Of a stretch of 64,000 nucleotides of DNA, positions 8,233-17,209 are shown piece by piece. The notes beneath the pieces were generated by a model, which saw only the letters and a list, made by a program, of their open reading frames with translations, searched no databases and was not told the origin of the DNA. The position numbers and the translations under genes were made by a program. This stretch comes from Nocardia acidivorans NBRC 108247 (GTDB taxonomy: Bacteria > Actinomycetota > Actinomycetes > Mycobacteriales > Mycobacteriaceae). The DNA lies in assembly GCF_001625085.1 (NCBI RefSeq), contig NZ_BDAW01000008.1:1-64000 (forward strand), in the 5' to 3' direction. Numbering within the stretch: the first letter of the stretch is position 1; every line of letters starts with the position of its first letter.

Positions 8233-9768
8233 ATGAATACAGCGCAGGTCACCGCGGAGTTCGAAGTTCGCAATCCGGCCGATGGACGGGTGGTCGCGCG
8301 GGTGCGCGAGCAGTCCGCGGAACAGGTCGCCGAGGCGGTGCGCGCACTGCGCGCGCGGCAACCCGAGTGGGAGGCGCTCGGTGCCCGCGGACGGGCGCGA
8401 TGGCTTATGCGGCTACAGGATTGGCTGGTCGACCAGAGCGACCGGCTCACCGATGTGGTGCAGTCCGAGACCGGCAAAACGCGCTTCGATGCCGCCATCG
8501 AAGTACCGTGCGCCATTGATCTGGCCAAGTACTGGGCGGGCCATGCCGAAGCGTTTCTCGCCGACGAGCGACCGCGCCCGCACAGCCCGATCGGCCGAAC
8601 CAAGCGGCTGCTCAACACATTTCGGCCGTATCCGGTGGTCGGCATAGTCACGCCGTGGAATCTGCCGCTGATGAATCCGTGCTTCGACGCCTTCGCTGCG
8701 CTGATGGCGGGTGCGGCCGTGGTCCTGAAACCGTCGGAGGTCACCCCGCTCAGCGCGGTCGAGTTGGCGCGCGGGTGGGCGGAAATCGGTGCGCCGCCGG
8801 TGTTCACGGTGCTGACCGGGGCCGCCGAGACCGGCCGCGCGGTGGTCGACGCCGTTGACTACGTGCAGTTCACGGGTTCGACCGGGACCGGTCGTGCCAT
8901 CGCCGTGGCGTGCGGGCACTCGCTGACCCCGTACAGTCTGGAATTGGGCGGCAAGGATCCGGCGATTGTGCTGGCCGATGCGGATGTGGACCGCGCGGCG
9001 GCAGGCATCGTTTACGGCGCGCTGTTCAACGCGGGACAGGCGTGCATCTCGGTGGAGCGGGTGTATGTCGAGGCGCCGGTGTACGACCGCTTCGTGACCG
9101 CGCTGATCGCGCGGGTGCGGGCGCTGCGCCTGGGCGGTGACGATCGAGGATTCCGGTACGACGTGGGCGCGATGGCGACCGCGGCGCAACGCGATATCGT
9201 CCGGGACCAGGTCGATGCGGCGGTGGCGGCCGGTGCGCGAATCCTGATCGGCGGCAAGGCCGTCGGGGCGGGCCTGTTCTTCGAACCCACGGTTCTGGTC
9301 GATGTGGACCATTCGATGTCCTGTATGACACAGGAGACCTTCGGGCCGACCATTCCGGTGGTGCGGGTCGCCGATGAGGACGAAGCGGTGCGGCTGGCCA
9401 ATGACTCGGTCTATGGATTATCCGCGACCGTGTGGACGGGGGACCGGCGGCGCGGCGAGCGCATCGCGCGCCGGCTGGAGGTGGGTGCGGTCAATATCAA
9501 TGACGCGTTCGCGAATCTGGTGAATTTCGCCCTGCCGATGGGCGGTTGGAAGGATTCCGGTATCGGCGCCCGCTGGGGCGGGGCCGCGGGAATCCGGAAA
9601 TACTGTCGCCAGCAGGCGATTACGGTACCGCGCCGGGCATTGCGGCGCGAGCCGCTGTGGTACCCGGCGTCGCGGTGGCGTTCGATGCTGGTGACCGGGC
9701 TCATGCGTGCGGTGGACGCGGGCGGGGTACGGAAACTCCCCCACGCCCTGCGCGCCGGGAGATCCTGA
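8233..9768 (+). CDS. NAD(P)-dependent aldehyde dehydrogenase
   Basis: The 511-residue protein is a full-length aldehyde dehydrogenase. It shows GIVTPWNLP for the cofactor site, FTGSTGTGRAIA for the Rossmann loop, the general-base glutamate in SLELGGKDP and the catalytic cysteine in NAGQACISVERVYV. A C-terminal extension of about 60 basic, tryptophan-containing residues (RALRREPLWYPASRW) follows the normal end of the domain. This may be a membrane-associating tail, as in fatty or apocarotenal dehydrogenases. It lies 31 bp after the CCD gene in the same operon and probably oxidises the aldehyde made by that enzyme. Confidence 0.9.
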   Translation: MNTAQVTAEFEVRNPADGRVVARVREQSAEQVAEAVRALRARQPEWEALGARGRARWLMRLQDWLVDQSDRLTDVVQSETGKTRFDAAIEVPCAIDLAKYWAGHAEAFLADERPRPHSPIGRTKRLLNTFRPYPVVGIVTPWNLPLMNPCFDAFAALMAGAAVVLKPSEVTPLSAVELARGWAEIGAPPVFTVLTGAAETGRAVVDAVDYVQFTGSTGTGRAIAVACGHSLTPYSLELGGKDPAIVLADADVDRAAAGIVYGALFNAGQACISVERVYVEAPVYDRFVTALIARVRALRLGGDDRGFRYDVGAMATAAQRDIVRDQVDAAVAAGARILIGGKAVGAGLFFEPTVLVDVDHSMSCMTQETFGPTIPVVRVADEDEAVRLANDSVYGLSATVWTGDRRRGERIARRLEVGAVNINDAFANLVNFALPMGGWKDSGIGARWGGAAGIRKYCRQQAITVPRRALRREPLWYPASRWRSMLVTGLMRAVDAGGVRKLPHALRAGRS

Positions 9769-9780
9769 GTTCACCTCGGA

Positions 9781-9813
9781 CGGTGGGCGATTCGGCGAGT
9801 GAATCGCCCACCG
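9781..9813. terminator. Bidirectional terminator between convergent operons
   Basis: A perfect 13-bp inverted repeat (CGGTGGGCGATTC and GAATCGCCCACCG) with a 7-nt loop lies in the 50-bp gap between the aldehyde dehydrogenase and the convergent second carotenoid oxygenase. Position and strength fit a terminator serving both operons. Confidence 0.8.
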
Positions 9814-9818
9814 CGTGC

Positions 9819-11249
9819 TCACCCGCGCGGTGTGAAATTGCCGTGGAAGGTCAGCGGCAGATGATGGCGCAGGGTTCCCACGTAGACGGGATCGGCCTCC
9901 ATATCGGCCGCGTCGAGAATTCGTAAGTGCGCCAGTGCGTTCGGTCGGTCCTGGGTGGCGACCAGCAGCCAGCCGTCGTCCTCCGCGGTCGCGCCCGGGC
10001 GCGGGGTGAAGATGGCCTCGTGCGCGAAATGGTACGCGGGCAGCCGATGCAGCCGTTGTGCGCCGGAGATATTGTCCACTTTGGCGATCGCGTTCGGATA
10101 GTGGTGTCCGTCCGCGCCGACCGCCAGATACGTATATCGATTCCGCCGGCTGGTGTAACCGAGGTTGAAGGTGGGGAAGTCGCCCCGCAGATCCGAGAGG
10201 TGTTCATGGATCACCCTGTCGGTTTTGGTGATTCGCAATCGCAGCAGTGTTCCGCCGTAGGGCATTCCCTCCTCTGCGAGTCCGTCCTGGGCACCGGAGA
10301 GCTGACCGTTGAGCTGTTCCCAGGAGGCGTCGTAGTTGACCAGTTCGACGACGGTATCGGACCCCTGCTCGTAGGTGTTCGCCAGATGCAGGTGCATGAG
10401 GGGATCGGTGTGCAGGACGCGGGGCCGGCCGCCGTAGCGGGGCAGTAGCGAGATCATGGTGCCGCGGGCGGCCTCGTAGTCGATGGCCTCGATATAGTTG
10501 CGCATGCCCAGGCCCGCGGCCAGCATCTTGCCGATCGGGAATACCAGCGGCGCGGTCACGAACACCATATGCTTCGGGGTGAGCCCGAAATCGTGATTGA
10601 ACATCGGGCGCGGTAACGGCACCCGGCCCACTTTGCGCAGCACCCCGGCGCGGTCCACCCGATAGCAGACCAGTCCGGGGTTCGGGACCATGGCCAGACC
10701 GAAGTTGTACATATCCCCGGTCATGCTGTCCCACTTGGGATGTGCGGAGAACGCCCCGAGCCATTTGAGCGCCCCGTCGAAACGGTGCACGCCGAGAGTG
10801 CCCAGGGTGTCGGGGTCGATCTCGGTGGGCGGTCCCCCTTCCCACAGGGCCAGCAGCTTTCCGGCATGCATGACCACGCCGGTATTGGCGACATTGGCCG
10901 GGAATTGCATGGCGTTGGTGAGGATTCCGCCGGGTCGTAGCGTGCCCAGGGCGCGATAGGGTGCGCCCCGGGTCGAGGTCAGTGATTTGTGATAGTGCTT
11001 GGTGCGGACGAATCGATTGCGGAAGTGGACTTTTCCGTCGGTGATGGCGAATTTCGAGATCATGCCGTCGCCGTCGAAGAGGTGACCGAGTTGCTGGCCA
11101 CCGGCATCGAGCTTCCCGGGACCGTTGCGGTACAGCGTGCCCCGTAATTCCTCGGGCGGCGCGCCCTCGAATTCGGTGATGTCGTAATCGTATTCGTCGT
11201 ACAGCGGTAGATAGTCGCGGTAGTCGTCCGCGATGACAGGGCTGTTCAC
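9819..11249 (-). CDS. Carotenoid cleavage oxygenase family protein (CCD 2), last gene of the mce operon
   Basis: This is a second, divergent member of the carotenoid cleavage dioxygenase family, 476 residues. The iron ligands are H170 in SAHPKWD, H219 in FNHDFGLT, H288 in LHLANTYE and H469 in TFHGNFTPRG at the extreme C-terminus. GTLYRNGPGK and HLFDGDGMISKF match the conserved N-terminal blades. The start is GTG at 11249, overlapping the stop of the D27-like gene as GTGA, which shows translational coupling. It shares the operon with the D27-like protein, so the two probably act on the same substrate. Substrate and cleavage position are unknown. Confidence 0.9.
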   Translation of the reverse strand: MNSPVIADDYRDYLPLYDEYDYDITEFEGAPPEELRGTLYRNGPGKLDAGGQQLGHLFDGDGMISKFAITDGKVHFRNRFVRTKHYHKSLTSTRGAPYRALGTLRPGGILTNAMQFPANVANTGVVMHAGKLLALWEGGPPTEIDPDTLGTLGVHRFDGALKWLGAFSAHPKWDSMTGDMYNFGLAMVPNPGLVCYRVDRAGVLRKVGRVPLPRPMFNHDFGLTPKHMVFVTAPLVFPIGKMLAAGLGMRNYIEAIDYEAARGTMISLLPRYGGRPRVLHTDPLMHLHLANTYEQGSDTVVELVNYDASWEQLNGQLSGAQDGLAEEGMPYGGTLLRLRITKTDRVIHEHLSDLRGDFPTFNLGYTSRRNRYTYLAVGADGHHYPNAIAKVDNISGAQRLHRLPAYHFAHEAIFTPRPGATAEDDGWLLVATQDRPNALAHLRILDAADMEADPVYVGTLRHHLPLTFHGNFTPRG

Positions 11250-11962
11250 AGCCCCTCCTCGGTGGTGTCGGTGTGATCCGCCGGACGCACCCGCAGGGTG
11301 CAGGACAGCCCCGGCAGCTGGGGTTCGAATTCGAGGGGGATGGGGGAATCGGCGTCGAAGACGCGTTCGCAGGCGGCCTTGCAGCCCATGAGGCACGAAT
11401 TCCGCTGGGCGGTACCGGTTCCGGTGGCCGTATGCATGGCGCATTCGGGAATCTCGTAGACCAGGGTGCCGTCGTCCTCGATTCCGGTGCGGTGGATGGG
11501 GCCGACCAGGAAGGTGGCGACCGAGACCCCGGCGTCCATGACCCGCGGGTGCCATCGCGCGGGCACCAGACCCATCGTGCCGAAGGCGGGGAGCAGCAAT
11601 CGCAACCACCGCCGCAGCCGGGTCGCCACCGCGCCGGAGACCAGTTCGGCCACTTCTGCTTCGGGGAGATGGCGGGTCAATTCGCCCGCGGTCCACTCCA
11701 ATTCACTGACGAACTGGCCGTACCGGCGTTGCCAGGATCGTCGCGGGGATTCCAGGGTCATACCGCGCGGGCGGTGGACTGTCAGCGCCGCCCAGCCCGC
11801 GTCGACCTCGCCGCGATCGTCACTGACCATGCGCAGTACCGGCAACAGTACCTCCTCGGGTATGTCGCCGACCTTGCCGAGCATGGAGCGCATGATCAAA
11901 TCGTCCCGCAGGGCGCCGAGCGCACCGGACCGCGGGCGTGAGTTCTGTTGCAGGGCAGTCAT
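11246..11962 (-). CDS. Beta-carotene isomerase D27-like protein (DUF4033-type)
   Basis: This 238-residue protein has a C-terminal third resembling plant D27, an iron-containing isomerase that converts all-trans to 9-cis beta-carotene before two CCD steps in strigolactone synthesis. Shared features, compared from memory with rice D27, are FLVGP, then VYEIPEC, then SCLMGCKAAC with the same C-x3-C-x3-C spacing (C190, C194, C198), then a P-x4-SC element (C221). The N-terminal half is poorly conserved and has no transit peptide. ATG at 11962 is preferred over GTG at 11968 because GAGAGG lies 5 nt before it. It sits between the Mce-associated gene and CCD 2, which supports a carotenoid-type role. 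A generic cysteine-rich protein is the alternative. Confidence 0.68.
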   Translation of the reverse strand: MTALQQNSRPRSGALGALRDDLIMRSMLGKVGDIPEEVLLPVLRMVSDDRGEVDAGWAALTVHRPRGMTLESPRRSWQRRYGQFVSELEWTAGELTRHLPEAEVAELVSGAVATRLRRWLRLLLPAFGTMGLVPARWHPRVMDAGVSVATFLVGPIHRTGIEDDGTLVYEIPECAMHTATGTGTAQRNSCLMGCKAACERVFDADSPIPLEFEPQLPGLSCTLRVRPADHTDTTEEGL

Positions 11963-11989
11963 TGTCACCTCTCCTACCCGTGACCGTTG

Positions 11990-12658
11990 TCACGGGATGT
12001 CGACCTTCGCGGCCAGCCAGCGGCCGTCGATCTTCTGCATGGTCATGACGATGCGGCTGTGATCGATCCGGGGATCGGGCATCTCGGTATTGGAGACGGT
12101 CTGGTCCACGAACAGCAGCACCACGACCTCGTTCACCGAGGCGGATTCGACCGCGCCGCGCAGCACCACCCCGTGGCCGGTGGCCTTGTGATCGATGAGC
12201 AGTTGCCGCAGCCCGGCGCTGGATTTGGTGTAGGTGTCGCGGAACTCACCGGTGGATCCGTCCAGGACCGCCTGGAAACCGGCGTCCAGGTTGGTGGTGT
12301 CCACCGAGGTGAGGGTGACCGCGTAAGCGGTGGCGGCCCGCAATGCCGTCCGGCTCGCGGTGTCGACAGCGCGGGTGTGCTGGTACTTCCAGCCCAGCAG
12401 GCCGGTGCAGACCGCCAGCACGATGATCAAAACCGCACTCAGATAGGGCAGGGTCCGGCGCGCCCGGGACAGCGCGCGCCGGGTGCGGGTGCCGGACTCG
12501 GTGGTCTCGACGGACTCGGAGTCGACGGGCGCGGTGGTGTCGACGGGCGCGGTGGTGTCGACGGGCGCGGTGACGCCGGGTTCGGCGCTCTCGGTGGGGT
12601 TTCCGGTCTCGGTCTCGGTCTCGACCTCGTCGCGCTCCTGGACTTGGTGCTCTGACAT
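11990..12658 (-). CDS. Mce-associated membrane protein
   Basis: The 222-residue protein has an acidic, low-complexity cytosolic N-terminus (about 1-58), one membrane segment (LPYLSAVLIIVLAVCTGLLG, about 69-88) and an extracytoplasmic domain of the NTF2-like type seen in Mce-associated (Mas) proteins. These proteins help stabilise Mce transporters. GGAGGGG precedes the ATG at 12658. The N-terminus contains repeated TAPVDT units encoded by a DNA tandem repeat. It directly follows mceF, where mas genes are normally found, but only one is present instead of the usual two or more. Confidence 0.85.
   Translation of the reverse strand: MSEHQVQERDEVETETETGNPTESAEPGVTAPVDTTAPVDTTAPVDSESVETTESGTRTRRALSRARRTLPYLSAVLIIVLAVCTGLLGWKYQHTRAVDTASRTALRAATAYAVTLTSVDTTNLDAGFQAVLDGSTGEFRDTYTKSSAGLRQLLIDHKATGHGVVLRGAVESASVNEVVVLLFVDQTVSNTEMPDPRIDHSRIVMTMQKIDGRWLAAKVDIP
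12521..12574. repeat. Three 18-bp tandem repeats inside the Mce-associated gene
   Basis: Three consecutive copies of GTCGACGGGCGCGGTGGT, the last with two substitutions, lie in frame in the N-terminal coding region on the minus strand and encode TAPVDT repeats. Copy number could vary by slippage without breaking the frame. Confidence 0.9.
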
Positions 12659-12676
12659 CGGCCCCTCCTGGTGGGT

Positions 12677-13948
12677 CTAGTTGCCGTGCCGCCGCGGTTC
12701 GGAATCCGGTGGCATGACCGGGCCGCCGGACGGCAATGGGATGGTGTGCGGTCCAAGGGGTGTCGGGTCGGTGCGCTGGCCGGGATCCCAGCCGGGCGGG
12801 GGGTGGGCGGTGTCGTCACCGGGCGGTCGTGGCGCATTGCGCGCACCCCGCACCAGCAGGCCGGGGTCGTCGCTGGTGCAGTAGGTGTTGACGTACGGCT
12901 CGGGATAGCTGGGATCGAACGGGACGTCGCGGGGATGCGGGTAATCGCAGAAGTGCCGGAAGTACAGGCTCGCCACCGCCCATACGCCGCCGTCGTGCAT
13001 GATCGACTGCACCGCCTCCAAGAGCGATCCGCGATCGTCGCGGAACAGTTGGGCCAGTGCCGGAACCCGAATGTAGGACAGCTGCGCGACGGTGGTCAGG
13101 TTGCCGAGCAACTGCACCATGGTCGGGGAGTTGTCGGCGATGATCTTGTCCATAGTCGCGAGCACCTGCGGGGTGGTGCCGATCAGGGTGCGCAGGCCCG
13201 CGTCCTTCGCGCCCACGCCCGCGAGAGTGTCCGCGAATGCGCCCGTGGCGGTACGCAATCCGGCGGCCTTGTCGGTCACGAGCTGGAAGACCGGTCGGCT
13301 GGCGCGCAGCAGCGCCGTGGTCTGCGGCAGTACGCCGTCCAGGGTGTCGAACATCAGCCGCATGCCGGTGAGCAGATCGCGCAACTTCTCCGGTCCCCGC
13401 GGGCCTACGCCCAGCTCGTCGACAATGGCGCGGAGCTGATCCGGATTCGCCTGTGCCAGTACGCCATCGGCATTGCCCAGGACCTTCCACAACGGGATCG
13501 GCGTGGTGGTCCGGCGCTGGTCGATGACACTGCCGTCGGTGAGCGGTTCGCCGTCACCGCCGGTGGGCTGGAAGTCGAGGTACTGCTCACCCGCGGGTGA
13601 CAGCGCGGAGACCCGGACGAGGGTGTCGCGCGGAATACGGGCGGTGGCATCGATCCGGACGGTGGCCTCCGCGCCGTGCTCACGCAATCGCACCGACTGC
13701 ACCCGCCCGATGGAGACCCCGCGCAGGGTCACATCCTGCCCGGCCAGCAGGCCGCCGGATTCGGCGAGCTCCACCCGGATCAGCATCTGCGTGGCGAACG
13801 GGTCCGTCCGCAGTGCGCCGAAAATCAGATACGCCGCACCGACGGCCACCACCGTGAGCTGGGCCAGGGTGGAGAGGAGGAGTTTATGCGAGACACCCAG
13901 GCGCGCGGCGCGAACCAGCACGCGGGCGGGCGGTTCGAGGACGTTCAT
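12677..13948 (-). CDS. MceF family protein
   Basis: This 423-residue Mce subunit is predicted to be anchored by one N-terminal membrane helix (LAQLTVVAVGAAYLIFGAL, about 28-46), followed by an MCE/MlaD domain (LAGQDVTLRGVSIGRV), a helical region and a proline-rich tail with paired cysteines (FRHFCDYPHP and YCTSDD). As the last of six consecutive Mce genes it corresponds to MceF. ATG at 13948 overlaps the mceE stop as ATGA. Mce proteins form a periplasm-spanning tunnel for lipids in mycobacteria; the substrate here is not known. Confidence 0.88.
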   Translation of the reverse strand: MNVLEPPARVLVRAARLGVSHKLLLSTLAQLTVVAVGAAYLIFGALRTDPFATQMLIRVELAESGGLLAGQDVTLRGVSIGRVQSVRLREHGAEATVRIDATARIPRDTLVRVSALSPAGEQYLDFQPTGGDGEPLTDGSVIDQRRTTTPIPLWKVLGNADGVLAQANPDQLRAIVDELGVGPRGPEKLRDLLTGMRLMFDTLDGVLPQTTALLRASRPVFQLVTDKAAGLRTATGAFADTLAGVGAKDAGLRTLIGTTPQVLATMDKIIADNSPTMVQLLGNLTTVAQLSYIRVPALAQLFRDDRGSLLEAVQSIMHDGGVWAVASLYFRHFCDYPHPRDVPFDPSYPEPYVNTYCTSDDPGLLVRGARNAPRPPGDDTAHPPPGWDPGQRTDPTPLGPHTIPLPSGGPVMPPDSEPRRHGN

Positions 13949-15045
13949 CTGCGCGGCCCCCGCACCCGATCGCCCAGCTGGGTGAGCACGAAGGCCAGCG
14001 ACCCCACCAGGTTCGCCCAATCCGCCTGGCTGGGCGGCACGAACGCCGGATCGGCGTAGTGGCCCGGATCGTCGACCGGCCCCAGCACCACCTGCCGTAG
14101 CTCCACATCCGCGTGGGCGGCGTTGGAACTGAAGAACTTCAGGGTCGGCGGCAGAATGCGTTGCAGGTTCGCCATGGTGACCCGCGGGTCGGTGGCGGAC
14201 TCGTTGAACGCGGCGGAGAGCTCGTTGAGATCATGGATCAGGCCACGGGTGTCGGTGCCCTGGATGGACGGGAACCTACCCAGCTGGGCGGTGAGGGCGG
14301 CGACCTGGTCGGCCAGGCCCGCGATCTGCGCGGTATTGTCCGAGATCACCGTCAGTGCCGGTGCGGCGGTGGTCAGAATATCGGTCATCGCATCCCGGCG
14401 CGCATTCAAATCATCTGCCAGTGAAGCGGTTTCGGTGAGCACCCGCTGCAATTCCGCGGAGCGGCCGGAGAGTGTGCCCAGCAGTTCGCGCGATTGCCGG
14501 ATCAGCCCGGTGAGCCGGTTCCCGTCATCGCCCATGGCCGTGCCCATGCCATTGAGGACTCGGGTGAGGTTCTGGAAGACGCCCCCGTTGACCAGTAGCG
14601 CGGTGGCGGCGAGTACCTCCTCCACCGTCGCCCCGGGCAGCGTATCCGCCAGTGCGATGGTGTCGCCGTCGTGCAGGCGAGTGCCGGACTCGGCCGCACC
14701 CGCCGGTTTTCGCAGCGCGACGAAGACATCGCCGAGCGGTGTGGCCGAACGCAATTCGGCGGTGGTACCCACAGGCAGGGTGACGCTGTCTATGATCCGC
14801 AGCGATACCACCGCGGTGTAATCGCGCGCGGTCATGGACTCGACCTCGCCGATATCGGCGCCGCCCAGGCGCACCTTGGCCCGGTGGGGGAGATTCAGCG
14901 CGTTCGAGAAGATCGCGTTCACGTGGTAGCCGGGCCCGCTCACGCCCGGCGCGGGCAGCGGCAGATCCTCCAGGGTGGCCGAGCAGCCGGCCAGTGGGAG
15001 CGCCACCGCGCAGCACAGCACCGCGATTCGGTGTCGGCGGCTCAT
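13945..15045 (-). CDS. MceE family lipoprotein
   Basis: The 366-residue protein has a lipoprotein signal peptide ending in LPLAGC, the lipobox, with the acylated cysteine at about residue 21. An MCE domain (HRAKVRLGGADIGEVESM) and a long helical region follow. A lipidated fifth subunit is the standard arrangement in actinobacterial mce operons (LprK-type). It overlaps mceF by ATGA. It is expected to sit at the outer face of the cytoplasmic membrane as part of the hexameric tunnel. Confidence 0.9.
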   Translation of the reverse strand: MSRRHRIAVLCCAVALPLAGCSATLEDLPLPAPGVSGPGYHVNAIFSNALNLPHRAKVRLGGADIGEVESMTARDYTAVVSLRIIDSVTLPVGTTAELRSATPLGDVFVALRKPAGAAESGTRLHDGDTIALADTLPGATVEEVLAATALLVNGGVFQNLTRVLNGMGTAMGDDGNRLTGLIRQSRELLGTLSGRSAELQRVLTETASLADDLNARRDAMTDILTTAAPALTVISDNTAQIAGLADQVAALTAQLGRFPSIQGTDTRGLIHDLNELSAAFNESATDPRVTMANLQRILPPTLKFFSSNAAHADVELRQVVLGPVDDPGHYADPAFVPPSQADWANLVGSLAFVLTQLGDRVRGPRR

Positions 15046-16160
15046 TTGTTCATCCTGGTCATGGCCTCGAGCACCGAGGTGATACCGAAATCCGGGCCCA
15101 TATCGCCGAGATTGCCGGTGTTGCAGCCGAGTTGGCGCAGGCCGAGAATATTGCAGAGCTGTTTGGTCATCGAGCTGTCGAAGAACACATTGTCGAAATG
15201 CGCTCCGACGCGCAGGTTTCCGTTCTTCTGGTCGATGGCGTCGTAGACGTTGTCCACCGCGAGCGGAGCCAGATCGAACACCTCGGCCAATTGTCTGCGA
15301 TAGTCCACCAGCGCCCGGGTGAACGAGGTGCTGGCGGCGACGGTGGCGGCGAGGTTGCCGCCCTGGTCGGCCAGCAGCGTGTTCAACCGTTCGAGGACGG
15401 AATCGAGCTGTCTGCCGGTGTCACCGCGGCCGAGCCGTTCGGATTCCAGTAGCTGTGCCAGCTGTCCGACATCGGCGCCGAAGCCGTCGATGGCCTGCTG
15501 GTTCTGGTTCGCCGCCCCCACCAGGGCGGAGAGATTGGTGACGATGGTCGTGATGTCCTGCCGGGTCGCCTCGCCATTGTCCGAGCCGGTGCGCATGGCG
15601 TCCGAGAGCGCCGCCAGCGCCGATTTCAATTGCGGCCCACTGGATTGCGCGACCTGTGCGGTCGCGGTGAGGATATCGGCCATCGGGCCGTCCCCGGTGC
15701 CGTTACCGCGCAGTGCGCCGCCCAGTTTGTCGACCATCGCGATGACGCGATCGAATTCGATGGGTGTGCGGGTGCGGTCGAGTCCGAGTACCGCACCGGA
15801 GTCGAGCGTCGGTCCGCCGGTGTACGCGGGGGTGAGTTCGACATGCCGATCGGTGAGGATGGAGGTGCCCACGGTGACGGCCTGGACGCCGGCCGGGATC
15901 CGCACCGTGGCGTCGACGGTGAGCACGACCTCCACATAGCCGCCCCGCGCGGTGATCTCCTCGACCTTGCCGACCGGCATCCCCAGTACCGCAACGGTAT
16001 TGCCCCGGTACAGGCCGATCGCATTGTCGAACTGCGCGGTAATGCGCAACGTCCTGCCGGGGCCGGAGAGCAGCAGATGCGCGCCGAGGGTCGTGGCCGC
16101 GATCAGTACGGCCAGTACGACGGTGACGCGCACGGCGGTGCGGGGGCGTGGTTTCCTCAC
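15042..16160 (-). CDS. MceD family protein
   Basis: The 372-residue Mce subunit has an N-terminal membrane helix (VTVVLAVLIAATTLGAHLLL), an MCE domain (IGLYRGNTVAVLGMPVGKVEEI) and a helical C-terminal part. The start is GTG at 16160, overlapping the mceC stop as GTGA. An upstream in-frame ATG would lengthen the protein with unrelated residues, so I reject it. It is the fourth of six consecutive Mce genes. Confidence 0.88.
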   Translation of the reverse strand: MRKPRPRTAVRVTVVLAVLIAATTLGAHLLLSGPGRTLRITAQFDNAIGLYRGNTVAVLGMPVGKVEEITARGGYVEVVLTVDATVRIPAGVQAVTVGTSILTDRHVELTPAYTGGPTLDSGAVLGLDRTRTPIEFDRVIAMVDKLGGALRGNGTGDGPMADILTATAQVAQSSGPQLKSALAALSDAMRTGSDNGEATRQDITTIVTNLSALVGAANQNQQAIDGFGADVGQLAQLLESERLGRGDTGRQLDSVLERLNTLLADQGGNLAATVAASTSFTRALVDYRRQLAEVFDLAPLAVDNVYDAIDQKNGNLRVGAHFDNVFFDSSMTKQLCNILGLRQLGCNTGNLGDMGPDFGITSVLEAMTRMNK

Positions 16161-17203
16161 TGGCAATCCTTGAACGACTGGAGGTTCTCGGGGACGCCGT
16201 GGATATCGGCCTGCTTGGCGATGGCGCACATCCAGGAGTCGATCATCAGGCCACCGGGCAGCAGGAAATCCAGGAACGGGCCCGATCCGGTGGCATTGGC
16301 GATATTGCGCAGCGCCACCGGCATCACCTGGAACATATTGCGCAGCAGCGCATCGTGATCACCGAGCATGGTGGTGAGGGCGCGGATATCGGTGAGCATG
16401 TCGTCGATATCGCCGTGGTGCACGGTCAGCACGCCGTCGGCGGTTCGCACCAGATCGGTGGCGGCGTCGAGCAGCCGCACCACCGCGTCCCGGCGCGTGA
16501 CTATCTCGTGTATCAGTCTGCCGCCCTGGTTGACCAGCACGCCGATATCGGTCTGCTGATTCCCGAGCACGGTGGCGAGTTGGGCGGTATTGCGCAGCAG
16601 TGAGCCGATCTCGCCCCGGCGATCGGAGATGATCGCGGACAGGTGCTGGACATTGGCGAGCGCGTCCGGCAGCACCGCGGGCGTATCGCGGAGCTGAGCG
16701 GCCAGGGCCTGCATGGAGCGTGCGAACTGGTCGGCGTCGACCTGCTCGAAGGTGCCGGTGGAGTCCTGCAGCACCTTTTGCAGATCGTAGGGAACGGTGG
16801 TGTGCGCCAGCGTGATTCGCCGGTGTGGCGGGGTTCCGGCACCTGCCGGTCGCAATACCAGTTCGCGCGCGCCGAGTACGGTGGTGAGCTTGATCGCGGC
16901 CGTGGAATCGGACCCGACCGGCACGTCCCGGTGGATCTTCATGGTGACCACCACGCGGTCCCCGGCCAGCTCGGTACCGTCCACCGTCCCCACCGGCACG
17001 CCCGCCACGGTCACCTGATCGCCCGTGCGGATACCCGCTGCCTGGCCGAATTCCGCCGTATAGGTGAGCTCGCCCAGGTGCAATTGCGTGATCGCCGTCG
17101 TACTGGCGACCACCACCGAGATCACCGCGATGGAGAACGCGCCGATCCACGCCCTGTTGCCCGCGCGGAGGGTGCGTCCGATACGAAACAGTCTGTCGCG
17201 CAT
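16157..17203 (-). CDS. MceC family protein
   Basis: The 348-residue Mce subunit has one N-terminal membrane helix (WIGAFSIAVISVVVASTTAI), an MCE domain (AAGIRTGDQVTVAGVPVGTV) and a helical tunnel-forming region. The C-terminus carries two cysteines (SWMCAIA and FKDCQ), which may form a disulfide outside the membrane. It is separated from mceB by only 6 bp and overlaps mceD by GTGA. Position and domains identify it as the third Mce subunit. Confidence 0.88.
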   Translation of the reverse strand: MRDRLFRIGRTLRAGNRAWIGAFSIAVISVVVASTTAITQLHLGELTYTAEFGQAAGIRTGDQVTVAGVPVGTVDGTELAGDRVVVTMKIHRDVPVGSDSTAAIKLTTVLGARELVLRPAGAGTPPHRRITLAHTTVPYDLQKVLQDSTGTFEQVDADQFARSMQALAAQLRDTPAVLPDALANVQHLSAIISDRRGEIGSLLRNTAQLATVLGNQQTDIGVLVNQGGRLIHEIVTRRDAVVRLLDAATDLVRTADGVLTVHHGDIDDMLTDIRALTTMLGDHDALLRNMFQVMPVALRNIANATGSGPFLDFLLPGGLMIDSWMCAIAKQADIHGVPENLQSFKDCQ

Positions 17204-17209
17204 GTTATT

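Noticed and set aside
12521..12574. Short repeats as a CRISPR array
   Set aside because: The units are directly adjacent with no spacers, are in frame and encode a repeated hexapeptide.
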